This document shows positions 42,347 to 51,030 of a DNA stretch of 60,629 nucleotides, piece by piece. Where the stretch lies: assembly GCA_030540435.1 (NCBI GenBank), contig JAUNWG010000006.1, positions 1 through 60,629 of the forward strand, written 5' to 3'. The position numbers and the translations under genes are program-made. The DNA is from Eubacteriales bacterium. Lineage in GTDB: Bacteria > Bacillota > Clostridia > Oscillospirales > Butyricicoccaceae. Numbering within the stretch: position 1 is the first letter of the stretch; every line of letters begins with the position of its first letter. The notes under the pieces were generated by a model. The model was not told the origin of the DNA, ran no database searches, and saw only the letters and a program-made list of their open reading frames with translations.

Positions 42347-44388
42347 GGCTGGCGGATGATGCACGTTTCGTGCGCGGCATCGGGCCAAAGAAGGCGGAGC
42401 TGCTGCAGAAGATCGGCATTACCACGCTGGAGGATGCCGTACAGTGCTATCCGCGCGGCTATGAGGACCGCACGGAGATCACACCGATCTGCGATTTGAT
42501 CGACGGGGAAAAGCAGTGCATCCATGCTGTTGTGGGCGCTGCACCGCAGACGGCACATATCCGGCGCGGTATGGATATCACCCGCTGCAAGGTGTATGAC
42601 GAGAGCGGCACGCTTGCACTGCGGTTTTTCAACAACAGATATGCCGCAGCTGCACTGGAGACCGGAGCAGAATATGCGTTTTACGGCAGAGTGCAGCGCG
42701 AGGGGCGCAGTATGGTCATGCTGTCGCCGGAATTTGAACCGGTCGGCGCAGGAGAAAAGACCGGGCGCATCCTGCCGGTATACCCGCTGACAGCGGGGCT
42801 GCACCAAAAGGATGTTTACCGCGTGACAGATGCCGCGCTGGCGGCGGTCCCTGCGGATTACCCCGACTTTTTGCCCGAAAGCGTGCGTGAAGCCCAGCAG
42901 CTTCCACCACTGAGCAGGGCGCTGCACAGCATCCATCGTCCGCAGGATATGGCGCAGGCGCAGCAGGCGCGCCGCCGGATAGTGTTTGAGGAATTGTTCC
43001 TGCTTTCCTGTGGGATGCGGCGGCTGCGGGAGCGACGGTCAGGCAGCTGCGGCGCACAGCTGCGCGATCTGAGCCTGCATGCATTTTACCGTGCGCTGCC
43101 GTTTTCGCTGACCAGTGCGCAGCAGCGTGCCATCGAAGCGTGTACATTGGATATCGCCGCAGGGCGTCCGCTCAGCCGTCTGATACAGGGCGACGTCGGC
43201 TCCGGCAAGACGATGGTGGCGGCGGCACTGTGCTATCTTGCCGCGAAAAACGGGCGGCAGGCGGTCATCATGGCGCCGACAGAGCTGCTTGCGCGGCAGC
43301 ATATGCAGACGTTGGAACCGTTGCTGTGTAAGCTGGGCGTATCCTGCGGTCTGCTCGTCGGCTCGATGGGCGTCAAGCAAAAGCGGGAGACGACGCAGGC
43401 GGTGGAATCGGGCGATATTTCGGTGGTCATTGGCACCCATGCCGTGCTCAGTGAGACCGTGCAGTTCCATGATCTTGCGCTTGCCGTCGTGGATGAACAG
43501 CACCGGTTTGGCGTGAGCCAGCGCGCAACATTGACGGCAAAGGGGGAAAATGTCCATCTGCTTGTCATGTCCGCAACGCCGATTCCGCGCACGCTTGCGC
43601 TGCTGATCTATGGAGACTTGGATGTATCCATCATCGACGAGCTGCCCCCCGGACGGCAGAAGATCAAGACCTATGCTGTCGGAGAAAATATGCGGCAACG
43701 CATCGACGCATTTATCGACAAGCAGTGCGCAGAGGGCGGACAGGTGTATGTGGTCTGTCCGCTGGTAGGTGACAGTGAAACCGACGAGACCGGGCGCAAC
43801 AGTGCGGAGCACACAGCGGAGCGTCTGGCGGGCGTGCTGCCGCACCGGCGTATTGCGCTGGTGCATGGGCGGACAAAGGCAGCGGAAAAGGAACAGATCA
43901 TGGCGGATTTCGCCGCTGGAGACATCGATATCCTGGTTTCCACGACGGTGATTGAGGTCGGCGTGAATGTACCGAATGCCACACTGATGGTCGTGGAGGA
44001 CGGCGACTGCTTCGGCTTGTCCCAGCTGCACCAGCTGCGCGGGCGCGTTGGACGCGGCAAACGGCAGTCTTACTGCGTCTTTTATGGCGCAGACCGCGGA
44101 AAGGATGCACGCGAACGGCTGCGCACGCTCGTGCAGACCAGCGACGGATTTGCCATCGCGCAGAAGGATTTGGAAATGCGCGGCGCAGGCGATTTCTTCG
44201 GTACACGGCAGCATGGCCTGCCGCCGATGAAACTGGCGGATCTGGCTGGTGATACCCGCCTGCTGGAGCAGGCAAAACGGGAGGCGGATCGACTGATCGA
44301 CCGCGACCCGCAGCTGGAGACTGAGCCGTTGCTCCGGGCGCGGGTGGATAAACTGTTTGCACAGTATGGCGCGGGCAGCTTTAATTGA
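42343..44388 (+). CDS. recG: ATP-dependent DNA helicase RecG
   Basis: A 681-residue branch-migration helicase. The wedge/OB domain occupies about 1-230. Walker A is GDVGSGKTMVA near residue 285, the DEQH box VVDEQHRFG near residue 382, and motif VI LRGRVGRGKRQSYCVF near residue 560, with the RecG C-terminal GTRQHGLPPMK. It remodels stalled replication forks. Its start overlaps the lexA stop, placing it under direct SOS control here. Confidence 0.96.
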   Translation: MRLADDARFVRGIGPKKAELLQKIGITTLEDAVQCYPRGYEDRTEITPICDLIDGEKQCIHAVVGAAPQTAHIRRGMDITRCKVYDESGTLALRFFNNRYAAAALETGAEYAFYGRVQREGRSMVMLSPEFEPVGAGEKTGRILPVYPLTAGLHQKDVYRVTDAALAAVPADYPDFLPESVREAQQLPPLSRALHSIHRPQDMAQAQQARRRIVFEELFLLSCGMRRLRERRSGSCGAQLRDLSLHAFYRALPFSLTSAQQRAIEACTLDIAAGRPLSRLIQGDVGSGKTMVAAALCYLAAKNGRQAVIMAPTELLARQHMQTLEPLLCKLGVSCGLLVGSMGVKQKRETTQAVESGDISVVIGTHAVLSETVQFHDLALAVVDEQHRFGVSQRATLTAKGENVHLLVMSATPIPRTLALLIYGDLDVSIIDELPPGRQKIKTYAVGENMRQRIDAFIDKQCAEGGQVYVVCPLVGDSETDETGRNSAEHTAERLAGVLPHRRIALVHGRTKAAEKEQIMADFAAGDIDILVSTTVIEVGVNVPNATLMVVEDGDCFGLSQLHQLRGRVGRGKRQSYCVFYGADRGKDARERLRTLVQTSDGFAIAQKDLEMRGAGDFFGTRQHGLPPMKLADLAGDTRLLEQAKREADRLIDRDPQLETEPLLRARVDKLFAQYGAGSFN

Positions 44389-44405
44389 ACATTGAACAGA
44401 CAAAA

Positions 44406-44443
44406 AGCGCGTCACAGAGTACGATCCGTGACGCGCTGATTTT
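44406..44443 (+). terminator. Terminator after recG
   Basis: AGCGCGTCAC (44406-44415) pairs with GTGACGCGCT (44428-44437), followed by GATTTTT. Confidence 0.85.
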
Positions 44444-44448
44444 TGCGG

Positions 44449-44868
44449 TCAGTGACCGCGGTGCTTTTGCCGGTGCTTTTCCTGCCGGAGCTGATAATGC
44501 CGCTGCTTTTCCGCCTCCCGCTGTTCGCGGGTGCGGATGCTTCGTTCGGTTTTATGCTGCTCGCGCTGAAGCTGCAATGCCTGCTGCGCTTTCGTCTCGA
44601 TACCGGTACAGGCCGTCTGCTTTTGTATCAGACGCTGTCTCCGCTTGGGGTTGATCCGTTTTGCAGCGGCTTGTGCGGCTTCGACAGATGGGCTGAATTG
44701 CAACCTGTTCCAGTTGTGCAGAAGGAAATGATACACCTCGTAATCTTTCGGTTCCGTACCGAAGGTGATCTTGCATACCTCATATCGTCCAGCTGCTTCA
44801 CGTTCGTAAAGCCCGATCCAGAATGGATCGTGGAACAGGATCGTAATTGCAGTTTTTGCCGTACACAT
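44449..44868 (-). CDS. yjdF: YjdF-family protein (DUF2992)
   Basis: A 139-residue soluble protein. The N-terminal AITILFHDPFWIGLYER and YEVCKITFGTEPKDYEVY segments are typical of YjdF. The C-terminal third is a Gln/Arg/Lys-rich helix. The biochemical role is unknown; the family is defined by its association with the yjdF riboswitch, which binds azaaromatic compounds. ATG 44868 follows GGAGG; the longer frame to 44934 starts within the riboswitch. The gene converges on recG. Confidence 0.87.
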   Translation of the reverse strand: MCTAKTAITILFHDPFWIGLYEREAAGRYEVCKITFGTEPKDYEVYHFLLHNWNRLQFSPSVEAAQAAAKRINPKRRQRLIQKQTACTGIETKAQQALQLQREQHKTERSIRTREQREAEKQRHYQLRQEKHRQKHRGH

Positions 44869-44875
44869 AGCACAT

Positions 44876-44986
44876 CCTCCTTTGAATATGGCGATGCAGA
44901 GAACGGACAACCAAAGGAGGCAGGTTACTGACAATAGTAGAACTATTGCTCCCGGACTACCTACCGGGACGTGTTTTTATCTCTGC
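44876..44986 (-). promoter_or_regulatory. Probable yjdF-type riboswitch
   Basis: In the RNA, a GCAGAGA arm (plus 44980-44986) pairs with UCUCUGC (44896-44902). It encloses a CCGG hairpin and a CAATAG/CTATTG hairpin, with AUAAAAAC after the first arm. CCUCCUUU inside the element (44913-44920) is perfectly complementary to the yjdF ribosome site AAAGGAGG (44876-44883). The 3' arm of the closing stem lies within that anti-SD hairpin, so the two folds exclude each other. The element immediately precedes yjdF, as the known riboswitch does. Confidence 0.75.
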
Positions 44987-45032
44987 TGGTTTGTATGTAT
45001 CATAGCATAGACACAGGGAAAAGGCAAAATAA

Positions 45033-45060
45033 AAGAGCGCACGATGTACATGCGCCCTTT
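45033..45060 (-). terminator. Terminator after the purine permease
   Basis: AAGAGCGCA and TGCGCCCTT form a 9-bp stem (one G-U). Read leftward a TTTTATTTT tail follows. Confidence 0.7.
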
Positions 45061-45071
45061 CAGGTGAGCAG

Positions 45072-46514
45072 TTATGCTTTCTTTTCTTGATTTTTTGGAA
45101 TCAGGACATTCAGCAGGATCGCAGCGAAGGCAGCCGGGACGATGCCGGAGCCGCCGAAGATCAGCTGGATGTAATACGGCAGCTGGCCGGTGGCACCTGT
45201 GGTGGAACCGAGGCCGTAGCCGAGACCGAGTGCAACCGAAATAATGGTGATCTCACGTGCGGTGATCGGCTCGCGGGTGACAAGCTGAATGCCGGAAACC
45301 AGAATGGATGCGAACATCATGACAGCAGCGCCGCCGAGTACCGGCTGTGGCATGATGGAAACGCATGCGCCGATCTTCGGGCACAGACCGCAGAGGATCA
45401 AGAATACGGCGCCGCAGGTCAGCGCCATGCGGTTGACGACCTTGGTCATGGTGACAAGGCCGACATTCTGCGAGAACGAGGTATTCGGCAGGACGCCCAG
45501 CAGCGCACCGAAGGAGGAGCCGAGGCCGTCACAGATGACACCGCCGGACAGCTCTGTGTCGGTCGCCTCGCGGTCCATACCGCCTTCGACACAGGCGGAA
45601 ATGTCACCGACTGTCTCCACTGCGGTAACGATGAACATAATGCAGATCGGGATAATGGACTGCATATTGAACACCAGATGGATGTCAGACAGCTTGCCAA
45701 AGCCGACAAAACTCGGAATAGCAAACCATGCGGCATTTTTGACCTGTTCAAAGTTCACAACCCATGCATAGGTGAAGGTTTCGCCGTCTGCATTGATGCC
45801 GGTATTCGGCATGGTCAGAGTCAGGATGATCGCTGCGATATAGCCGACCAGAATGCCGATGAGAATAGAAGAGGTGCTGAGCATACCGCCCGGCTTGGTA
45901 AAATGCTTGAGCACCAGAATAACGACCAGTACCAGCAGGCCGAGTCCGATGTTGATGGTAGAGCCATAGTCGGCAGTCGTCGCGCTGTTGCCGCCACACA
46001 GGTAATTGATGCCGACGGAGATCAGCGAAAGACCGATGGACATGACGACGCAGCCGGTAACGACTGGCGGGAAGAAACGGCGCAGTGGCTTGAGGAAGAA
46101 GCCCAAGACGCCTTCAAAGATACCGCCGACCACGCTGGCGCCCAAGATCGCACCATAGGAAATAACACCGGTGCCCATTGCCGCCGCGACGCTCTGGAAA
46201 ACGCCGAGGAAGCCGGAGGAGGTGCCCATGACGATCGGGACTTTGCCGCCGCACGGACCGATGGAAAACATCTGTACCAGCGTAACAAGACCTGCAATCA
46301 GCATGGCATTTTGCAGCAGGGCGGTGCGTACATCGCCGAAACCGGCGTCTGCTGTCATGCCGCATGCGCCCATAATGATGATCAGAGGTGTGAGGTTGCC
46401 TACAAACATGGCAAGGACATGCTGTAAGCCGAGTGGGATTGCCTGCTTCAGCGGCAGACTGCCATAAAAGGTATATGGCGTGCCGGTTTGAGCAGATTTG
46501 GTGGCTTTGCTCAT
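45072..46514 (-). CDS. NCS2-family xanthine/urate-type purine permease
   Basis: A 480-residue nucleobase-cation symporter with about 14 hydrophobic segments. The NAT signature QNVGLVTMTKVVNR follows NTSFS, as in bacterial xanthine/urate permeases (PbuX/PucK-like), and ETVGDISA carries the substrate-site glutamate. The start ATG 46514 follows AAGGAG. A hairpin with U-run about 116-148 bases upstream may terminate or attenuate the transcript. No purine riboswitch consensus was found. Confidence 0.92.
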   Translation of the reverse strand: MSKATKSAQTGTPYTFYGSLPLKQAIPLGLQHVLAMFVGNLTPLIIIMGACGMTADAGFGDVRTALLQNAMLIAGLVTLVQMFSIGPCGGKVPIVMGTSSGFLGVFQSVAAAMGTGVISYGAILGASVVGGIFEGVLGFFLKPLRRFFPPVVTGCVVMSIGLSLISVGINYLCGGNSATTADYGSTINIGLGLLVLVVILVLKHFTKPGGMLSTSSILIGILVGYIAAIILTLTMPNTGINADGETFTYAWVVNFEQVKNAAWFAIPSFVGFGKLSDIHLVFNMQSIIPICIMFIVTAVETVGDISACVEGGMDREATDTELSGGVICDGLGSSFGALLGVLPNTSFSQNVGLVTMTKVVNRMALTCGAVFLILCGLCPKIGACVSIMPQPVLGGAAVMMFASILVSGIQLVTREPITAREITIISVALGLGYGLGSTTGATGQLPYYIQLIFGGSGIVPAAFAAILLNVLIPKNQEKKA

Positions 46515-46629
46515 TGTTGAATCGCTCCTTCTGTTTTTTCCCTGCTTTTCCATATGGAGGCGGAGAAGCTCACCCAAAAGAGATCCAGAACCATTGGTAA
46601 AGAGGGGGAATCCTGCGTGGGAAAGTACA

Positions 46630-46662
46630 AAAGAGCAGCGTATATGCGACTCGCTACTCTTT
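46630..46662 (-). terminator. Hairpin with U-run upstream of the purine permease
   Basis: Read leftward, AAAGAGTAGCG pairs with CGCTGCTCTTT (one G-U) and ends in TTTT. It lies in the permease leader, downstream of the small lipoprotein gene. It could end that gene's transcript or attenuate the permease. The leader 46515-46629 shows no known riboswitch. Confidence 0.65.
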
Positions 46663-46819
46663 GATGAATGATCTTCCCACTGTTTTGATTTTCTGCATCA
46701 ATAGCGTATCACAGCAGGGTAGCAAAGTCAACAAAAGCAGACAATTTTTTTTGTCGGATTACGACGGAAAGCGGCGGAAAAAGGCCACGGGACAGCTGCC
46801 ACGTGGCTCATATGATACG

Positions 46820-46984
46820 TCAATCATCGATACCAAAGCGGTTTTCCAGACGGTCTTCTGCGTCGTCCAGAGCATCCTCAAGCTTTTCGACTTTACGGTC
46901 CTGCTCGCGGCTGGTGGTTCCGCAGCCAGCCAGAAGAGCATACAGCAGAGCGATGGAAAGAAACATCGTCATACGTTTTTTCAT
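46820..46984 (-). CDS. Very small lipoprotein (54 residues)
   Basis: Below common length cut-offs. It begins MKKRMTMFLSIALLYALLAG, and Cys21 follows in the lipobox LLAGC. After the signal peptide come about 30 residues, highly charged and helix-prone (KVEKLEDALDDAEDRLENR). The mature peptide would be a lipid-anchored helix outside the membrane. The ribosome site is weak (AAGAAAG). It lies between nadC and the purine permease; no function is known. Confidence 0.7.
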   Translation of the reverse strand: MKKRMTMFLSIALLYALLAGCGTTSREQDRKVEKLEDALDDAEDRLENRFGIDD

Positions 46985-47067
46985 CAAATTAACTTTGCTT
47001 TCTTATAGGTAAATTATGGTTTAATAATATAATTTTCCGGGAGAAAATACATAAAAAGATATAAAGA

Positions 47068-47112
47068 AACAGCGGGAGCAGTAATCCTGTTTCGATTGCC
47101 ATTCCCGCTGTT
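47068..47112 (-). terminator. Terminator after nadC
   Basis: AACAGCGGGA (47068-47077) pairs with TCCCGCTGTT (47103-47112). Leftward it is followed by TCTTTATATCTTTTT. Confidence 0.7.
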
Positions 47113-47131
47113 GTGTTTGTACGTTTCTCTT

Positions 47132-47968
47132 TTAAATTGCGCTCAGGTTCTTGAGTGAAATATCCATTGCCGGGGACGCATAGGTCAGCGCGCCGGAGGA
47201 TACAAAGTCAACGCCGATGTCTGCGATCTCAAGCAGGCGCTCTGCGGTGACATTGCCGGAGCATTCCGTCTTTGCGCGATGGTCGATCAGCTTCACTGCC
47301 TCACGCATGGTCGCATTGTCCATGTTATCCAGCATGATAACATCTGCGCCGCACTCCGCAGCTTCCTTTACCTGTTCCAGAGTCTCGCATTCCACCTCGA
47401 TCTGAGTGACAAAGGAGACATAATCCCGCGCCATCTGGACAGCCTTGGTGATCGAGCCTGCCGCGCAGATGTGGTTGTCTTTCATCATGACGCAGTCGGA
47501 CAGGTTGTACCGGTGGTTGGTAGCGCCGCCGCAGCGGACTGCATACTTTTCAAAGATGCGCAGCCCCGGTGTCGTCTTGCGGGTATCCAGCAGCTTAGTG
47601 TGGGTACCTTCCAGAATCTTTACCATTTTGTTGGTGTTGGTTGCGATGCCGCTCATGCGCTGCAGGAAGTTGAGCGCCGTGCGTTCGCCGGTCAGCAGAG
47701 TGCGGATATCTGCATAGATTATGCCGATCAGCTCGCCCTTTTTGACTGCGTCGCCGTCCTTATAGGTTGTCTCAAAATGTGCACCGCTTTCCAGCAGTTC
47801 AAATACACGTGAAAAAACATCCAGACCGCAGATAATGCCGTCCTGCTTGCAGATCAGTTCCGCCTTGCCCTGCTGCGCCTCACGCATAATGGCATTTGTG
47901 CTGACGTCCTCACTCGTAATATCCTCACGCAGCGCACCCAGGATCGCTGGGTCCATATTAAGAATCAT
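47132..47968 (-). CDS. nadC: Nicotinate-nucleotide (quinolinate) pyrophosphorylase
   Basis: A 278-residue quinolinate phosphoribosyltransferase: ALREDITSEDVST, LNFLQRMSGIAT, LLDTRKTTPGLR, YAVRCGGATNHR and VDFVSSGALTYASPAMDISL. It makes NaMN from quinolinate in de novo NAD synthesis. ATG 47968 overlaps the end of nadB by 11 bases; an ATG at 47956 is an alternative start. Confidence 0.95.
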   Translation of the reverse strand: MILNMDPAILGALREDITSEDVSTNAIMREAQQGKAELICKQDGIICGLDVFSRVFELLESGAHFETTYKDGDAVKKGELIGIIYADIRTLLTGERTALNFLQRMSGIATNTNKMVKILEGTHTKLLDTRKTTPGLRIFEKYAVRCGGATNHRYNLSDCVMMKDNHICAAGSITKAVQMARDYVSFVTQIEVECETLEQVKEAAECGADVIMLDNMDNATMREAVKLIDHRAKTECSGNVTAERLLEIADIGVDFVSSGALTYASPAMDISLKNLSAI

Positions 47969-49274
47969 AGTGGAGCCACTGCTCATAAAATGCTTCATCC
48001 TTTCGCTTGATTTCTTCTATCACAGCCGCACGGTTTTGCTCATCGATATCCTGATAATCCGCGGGATCAAAAGCGATTGCGGCTTCCGGCATTGGCTCGG
48101 CTGTAGAAATTGTCTTTGCCGCGTGTTGGGCCGCGCGCTCTGCAAACACAAGGCTTTCCAGCAGCGAGTTGCTTGCCAGACGGTTACGGCCATGTACGCC
48201 ATTGCAGCTGGTTTCACCGACTGCATACAGTCCTTCCATAGAGGTTCTGCTGTCCGAATCGACCTGAATGCCGCCCATGAAATAATGCTGGCCCGGCGTT
48301 ACCGGAATCGGCTGCTTTGTCATGTCGTAGCCCTCTTCCAGACATTGCTTGTAAATGTTCGGGAAACGTTTCCGGACAAAATCCGGATCGAGATGTGTTA
48401 CCGACAGTTCAACATATGGCCGGTTGTCCAGCTTCATCTGCTTGCCGATCTCCTGTGCCAGCACATCGCGCGGCAGCAGCTCGTTGACAAATCGCTCGCC
48501 CTTTGCGTTGAACAGGTAAGCGCCTTCACCGCGGACAGATTCCGAGATCAGGAAGCGGCGTCCCGGCTTTGTTGTATATAATGTGGTCGGATGGATCTGG
48601 ATATAATTGATGTGTTCGATCTCCAGACCATGACGCATACCGATGGCAAGCGAATCACCTGAAATATGCGGGAAATTGGTCGAGAAACGAAACAGTCCGC
48701 CCAGACCGCCGGTCGCCAGCACGACTGCACGTGCGCGGATCGCACGATAGGTGCCGTCTGCATCGCGCACGACAGCGCCATAGCAGCGGTTTTCCTTTTC
48801 ATCGCACAGGATGTCAACCAGCGTGACATGCTCCTGGATGCGGATATTCTTCCGTTCCTGTGCACGTGCCAGCAGCTTGCTGGTGATCTCCTGTCCGGTC
48901 AGATCCTCATGGAACAGGATGCGGTTTTCCGAATGCGCGCCTTCTCTTGTGAACAGGAAGTTGCCGTTTTCATCCCGCTCAAAGTCCACACCGTAATCAA
49001 CAAGCTCCTGTGCGATATGCTGCGAGGAGCGGATCATGATATCTACCGATTCTCTTTTATTCTCATAATGTCCGGCGTGCATGGTATCTTCAAAATAGCT
49101 GTCGTAATCATCGTCATTCAGCAACATGCACATGCCGCCCTGTGCAAGGAAGGAATCCGCCTTATCTGCGTCTTCCTTTGTGATGACAAGCACATCCCAA
49201 TCCTGGGGCAGCTGCAATGCATTAAACAATCCGGCAGCACCGGTGCCGACTACCAAAATGTCAGCATTTTCCAT
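47958..49274 (-). CDS. nadB: L-aspartate oxidase
   Basis: A 438-residue flavoprotein of the succinate-dehydrogenase/fumarate-reductase fold: FAD loop VGTGAAGL near residue 10, DKADSFLAQGGM, ATGGLGGLFRFSTN, and GRNRLASNSLLESLVF near the end. It turns aspartate into iminoaspartate for quinolinate synthase. It lacks the longer C-terminal helical domain of the E. coli enzyme (about 540 residues), like many clostridial forms. GGGGGAG precedes the ATG. nadA, expected beside it, is absent from this window. Confidence 0.94.
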   Translation of the reverse strand: MENADILVVGTGAAGLFNALQLPQDWDVLVITKEDADKADSFLAQGGMCMLLNDDDYDSYFEDTMHAGHYENKRESVDIMIRSSQHIAQELVDYGVDFERDENGNFLFTREGAHSENRILFHEDLTGQEITSKLLARAQERKNIRIQEHVTLVDILCDEKENRCYGAVVRDADGTYRAIRARAVVLATGGLGGLFRFSTNFPHISGDSLAIGMRHGLEIEHINYIQIHPTTLYTTKPGRRFLISESVRGEGAYLFNAKGERFVNELLPRDVLAQEIGKQMKLDNRPYVELSVTHLDPDFVRKRFPNIYKQCLEEGYDMTKQPIPVTPGQHYFMGGIQVDSDSRTSMEGLYAVGETSCNGVHGRNRLASNSLLESLVFAERAAQHAAKTISTAEPMPEAAIAFDPADYQDIDEQNRAAVIEEIKRKDEAFYEQWLHYDS

Positions 49275-49286
49275 ATCGGCTCCCCC

Positions 49287-49418
49287 TTACTGTGCCGGTA
49301 CGCGCAGGTCTGCGCGTTTGTCCAATAACGCTGCACTGCTGAGCCAGCAAACCTCACGCAGTACATCCATATAGATTTCTTTCTTGAGCAGTTCGGCCTG
49401 CCCAGTCAATTGTTTCAT
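49287..49418 (-). CDS. 43-codon ORF in the nadBC leader
   Basis: This frame starts with ATG at 49418 (GGAGAA seven bases upstream), encodes 43 residues (starting MKQLTGQAELLKKEIYMDVL) and stops 12 bases before nadB. The peptide is helix-prone with no motif that I recognise. It may be a translated leader coupled to nadB, a true small protein, or the remnant of a longer gene. A GTGCAGCC-GAAA-GGCTGCAC hairpin (49442-49461) lies upstream. Confidence 0.5.
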   Translation of the reverse strand: MKQLTGQAELLKKEIYMDVLREVCWLSSAALLDKRADLRVPAQ

Positions 49419-49441
49419 TTCAAAACTTCTCCCTAAATTAT

Positions 49442-49461
49442 GTGCAGCCGAAAGGCTGCAC
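49442..49461 (-). repeat. Tetraloop hairpin in the nadBC leader
   Basis: GTGCAGCC and GGCTGCAC form an 8-bp stem with a 4-base loop, about 24 bases upstream of the 43-codon ORF. There is no U-run in the nad direction. Confidence 0.5.
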
Positions 49462-49581
49462 GGTCTTTCTCATCAGTATACCATACTATCCTGCATCCCG
49501 CAAGATAAATCAGGGGTATATTCCCGTATTTTGCATTTTTTCGACATACATCATGCATTTTTCGGCAATACCCGTCAGATA

Positions 49582-50493
49582 TTACTCCTGGCGATAACGC
49601 TTCGGATTGCGCATAAATTCCTCGACCGTTTTACGCTCTGGTGCGGAGAAATAGGCAGCGCCAGCGTGGGTAATAGAAAGGGCTGCGGCATAGGTGGCCC
49701 ACTTCAATGCTTCGGTCGGTGTCTTGCCGTCTAGATAGGCTGCGAGGAAATAGCTTTCGAACACATCGCCTGCGGCGGTAGAATCTGTTACAGAGACCGA
49801 AAGGGCAGGGTGGTAGCACTGGTTAACGCCCTTTTTGTAGAATGCGCCTTGAGAACCAAGAGTAAAGACAAATTCGCTGTCAGGGTACAGCTGCTCCAAA
49901 TGGAACAGGATATCGCCGGGCTGCACATAGCTTGTCATGGCGCGTCCTTCCACTTCGTTCAAACAGAACATGGAAACGCGTGACAGGTCAGAGCGCAGCA
50001 ACTCCCGTGTACATGGCGATGGGTTCAGGACGATGAACATACCCTTATCTGCAGCGCGGTCGATCGTATATTGCAGACAGGACACTTCGTTTTGAATCAC
50101 GAGAACATCATTTTCTCCATAGCCCTCCAGAACCTCGTCGATATAGGCTTCATCGACCTTCCGATTTGCACCGCCATAGAGCAGGATCGCATTCTGTCCC
50201 ATTTCATCTACCTGGATGATGGCATGTCCGGTTCTGTCGTCAATGGTGCGCACCAGGGAGGTATCCACGCCGGTCTGCTGGAGCGTTTCCAGTATTTCCA
50301 TACCATCGCTGCCAATCATGCCAGCAAGCTGGACTTCCATACCGGCACGTGCCAGCGTAACAGCCTGATTCAGGCCCTTGCCGCCTGGACACATCTCCAG
50401 GTTGGAAGATGCCTGTGTTTCTTTCGGTGTCGTAATATGCCCGACAGAATAGTTATAATCAATGTTAATTGATCCCAATACCAATATTTTCAT
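49582..50493 (-). CDS. Ribokinase-like PfkB-family sugar kinase
   Basis: A 303-residue PfkB kinase: GSINIDYNYSVGH at the start, CPGGKGLNQAVTLARAG (signature 1) and DSTAAGDVFESYF (signature 2 with catalytic Asp; the usual DTTGAGD is altered to TAAGD). It phosphorylates ribose or a similar sugar. It stands alone with no transporter or repressor. A GGAGGG ribosome site precedes the ATG, and a repeat element begins 26 bases upstream of the start. Confidence 0.88.
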   Translation of the reverse strand: MKILVLGSINIDYNYSVGHITTPKETQASSNLEMCPGGKGLNQAVTLARAGMEVQLAGMIGSDGMEILETLQQTGVDTSLVRTIDDRTGHAIIQVDEMGQNAILLYGGANRKVDEAYIDEVLEGYGENDVLVIQNEVSCLQYTIDRAADKGMFIVLNPSPCTRELLRSDLSRVSMFCLNEVEGRAMTSYVQPGDILFHLEQLYPDSEFVFTLGSQGAFYKKGVNQCYHPALSVSVTDSTAAGDVFESYFLAAYLDGKTPTEALKWATYAAALSITHAGAAYFSAPERKTVEEFMRNPKRYRQE

Positions 50494-50519
50494 AAATATC
50501 AGCCCTCCAATTCCTATCT

Positions 50520-50778
50520 GGCGTTATCTGAAACCAAGAAAATGACAAATATTTCGCAAAGACGAGGTGGATGCAAGGCAAAACAAAACGTTTCCAGCTG
50601 CGCTGACGCTTGCTGTAAATATCTGTGCTGCGCACAGTTCACTACGTGAAGTGTTTTGCATAACTCGCTGCGGCTCGAAAATTCACGCAGGAATCCTTTC
50701 GGATTTCAAGTGATTGTAACGATGAAGCCGCCCATATTTGCAGAAATAGTCAAAATTTTTGACTCTTCAGATACGTCC
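50520..50778 (+). mobile_element. MITE-like repeat, long copy B (259 bp)
   Basis: The ends read GGCGTTATCTGAAA (50520) and the complement of GGACGTATCTGAAG (50778). The outer parts match the element at 25271-25431 in inverse orientation. The middle 98 bp, missing in copy A, hold two small hairpins (TTCAC-TAC-GTGAA and CTGTGC-TGC-GCACAG). It has no ORF. It sits immediately upstream of the ribokinase gene. Confidence 0.75.
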
Positions 50779-50968
50779 CTAGGCCAATGTTAATTACAGC
50801 GGTTTTACAGCTGCGTATCATGATAGCGTATATCTATATTATAAAATGTTTACAGAATAAGTACAAGAGTTTCCGGCCAAATCTCTCGAATTTCTACTTG
50901 ATTTGCTGCTGCGCAGATGGAACATTTTTTATTTTACATCGTATTCCTGCTTTTTCAGAATTTTCTGC

Positions 50969-50997
50969 TTGACTTTCGCTTTTAAGCCGGATATGAT
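50969..50997 (+). promoter_or_regulatory. smpB-ssrA promoter
   Basis: TTGACT (50969-50974), a 17-bp spacer and TATGAT (50992-50997), 33 bases upstream of the smpB ATG. The preceding 50779-50968 shows no gene. Confidence 0.75.
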
Positions 50998-51030
50998 ATA
51001 AGATACTGAAACGAAAGGATGATTGTGGTC

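Noticed and set aside
46515..46629. Purine riboswitch ahead of the NCS2 permease
   Set aside because: The conserved core and paired loops of the purine aptamer are absent from this leader.
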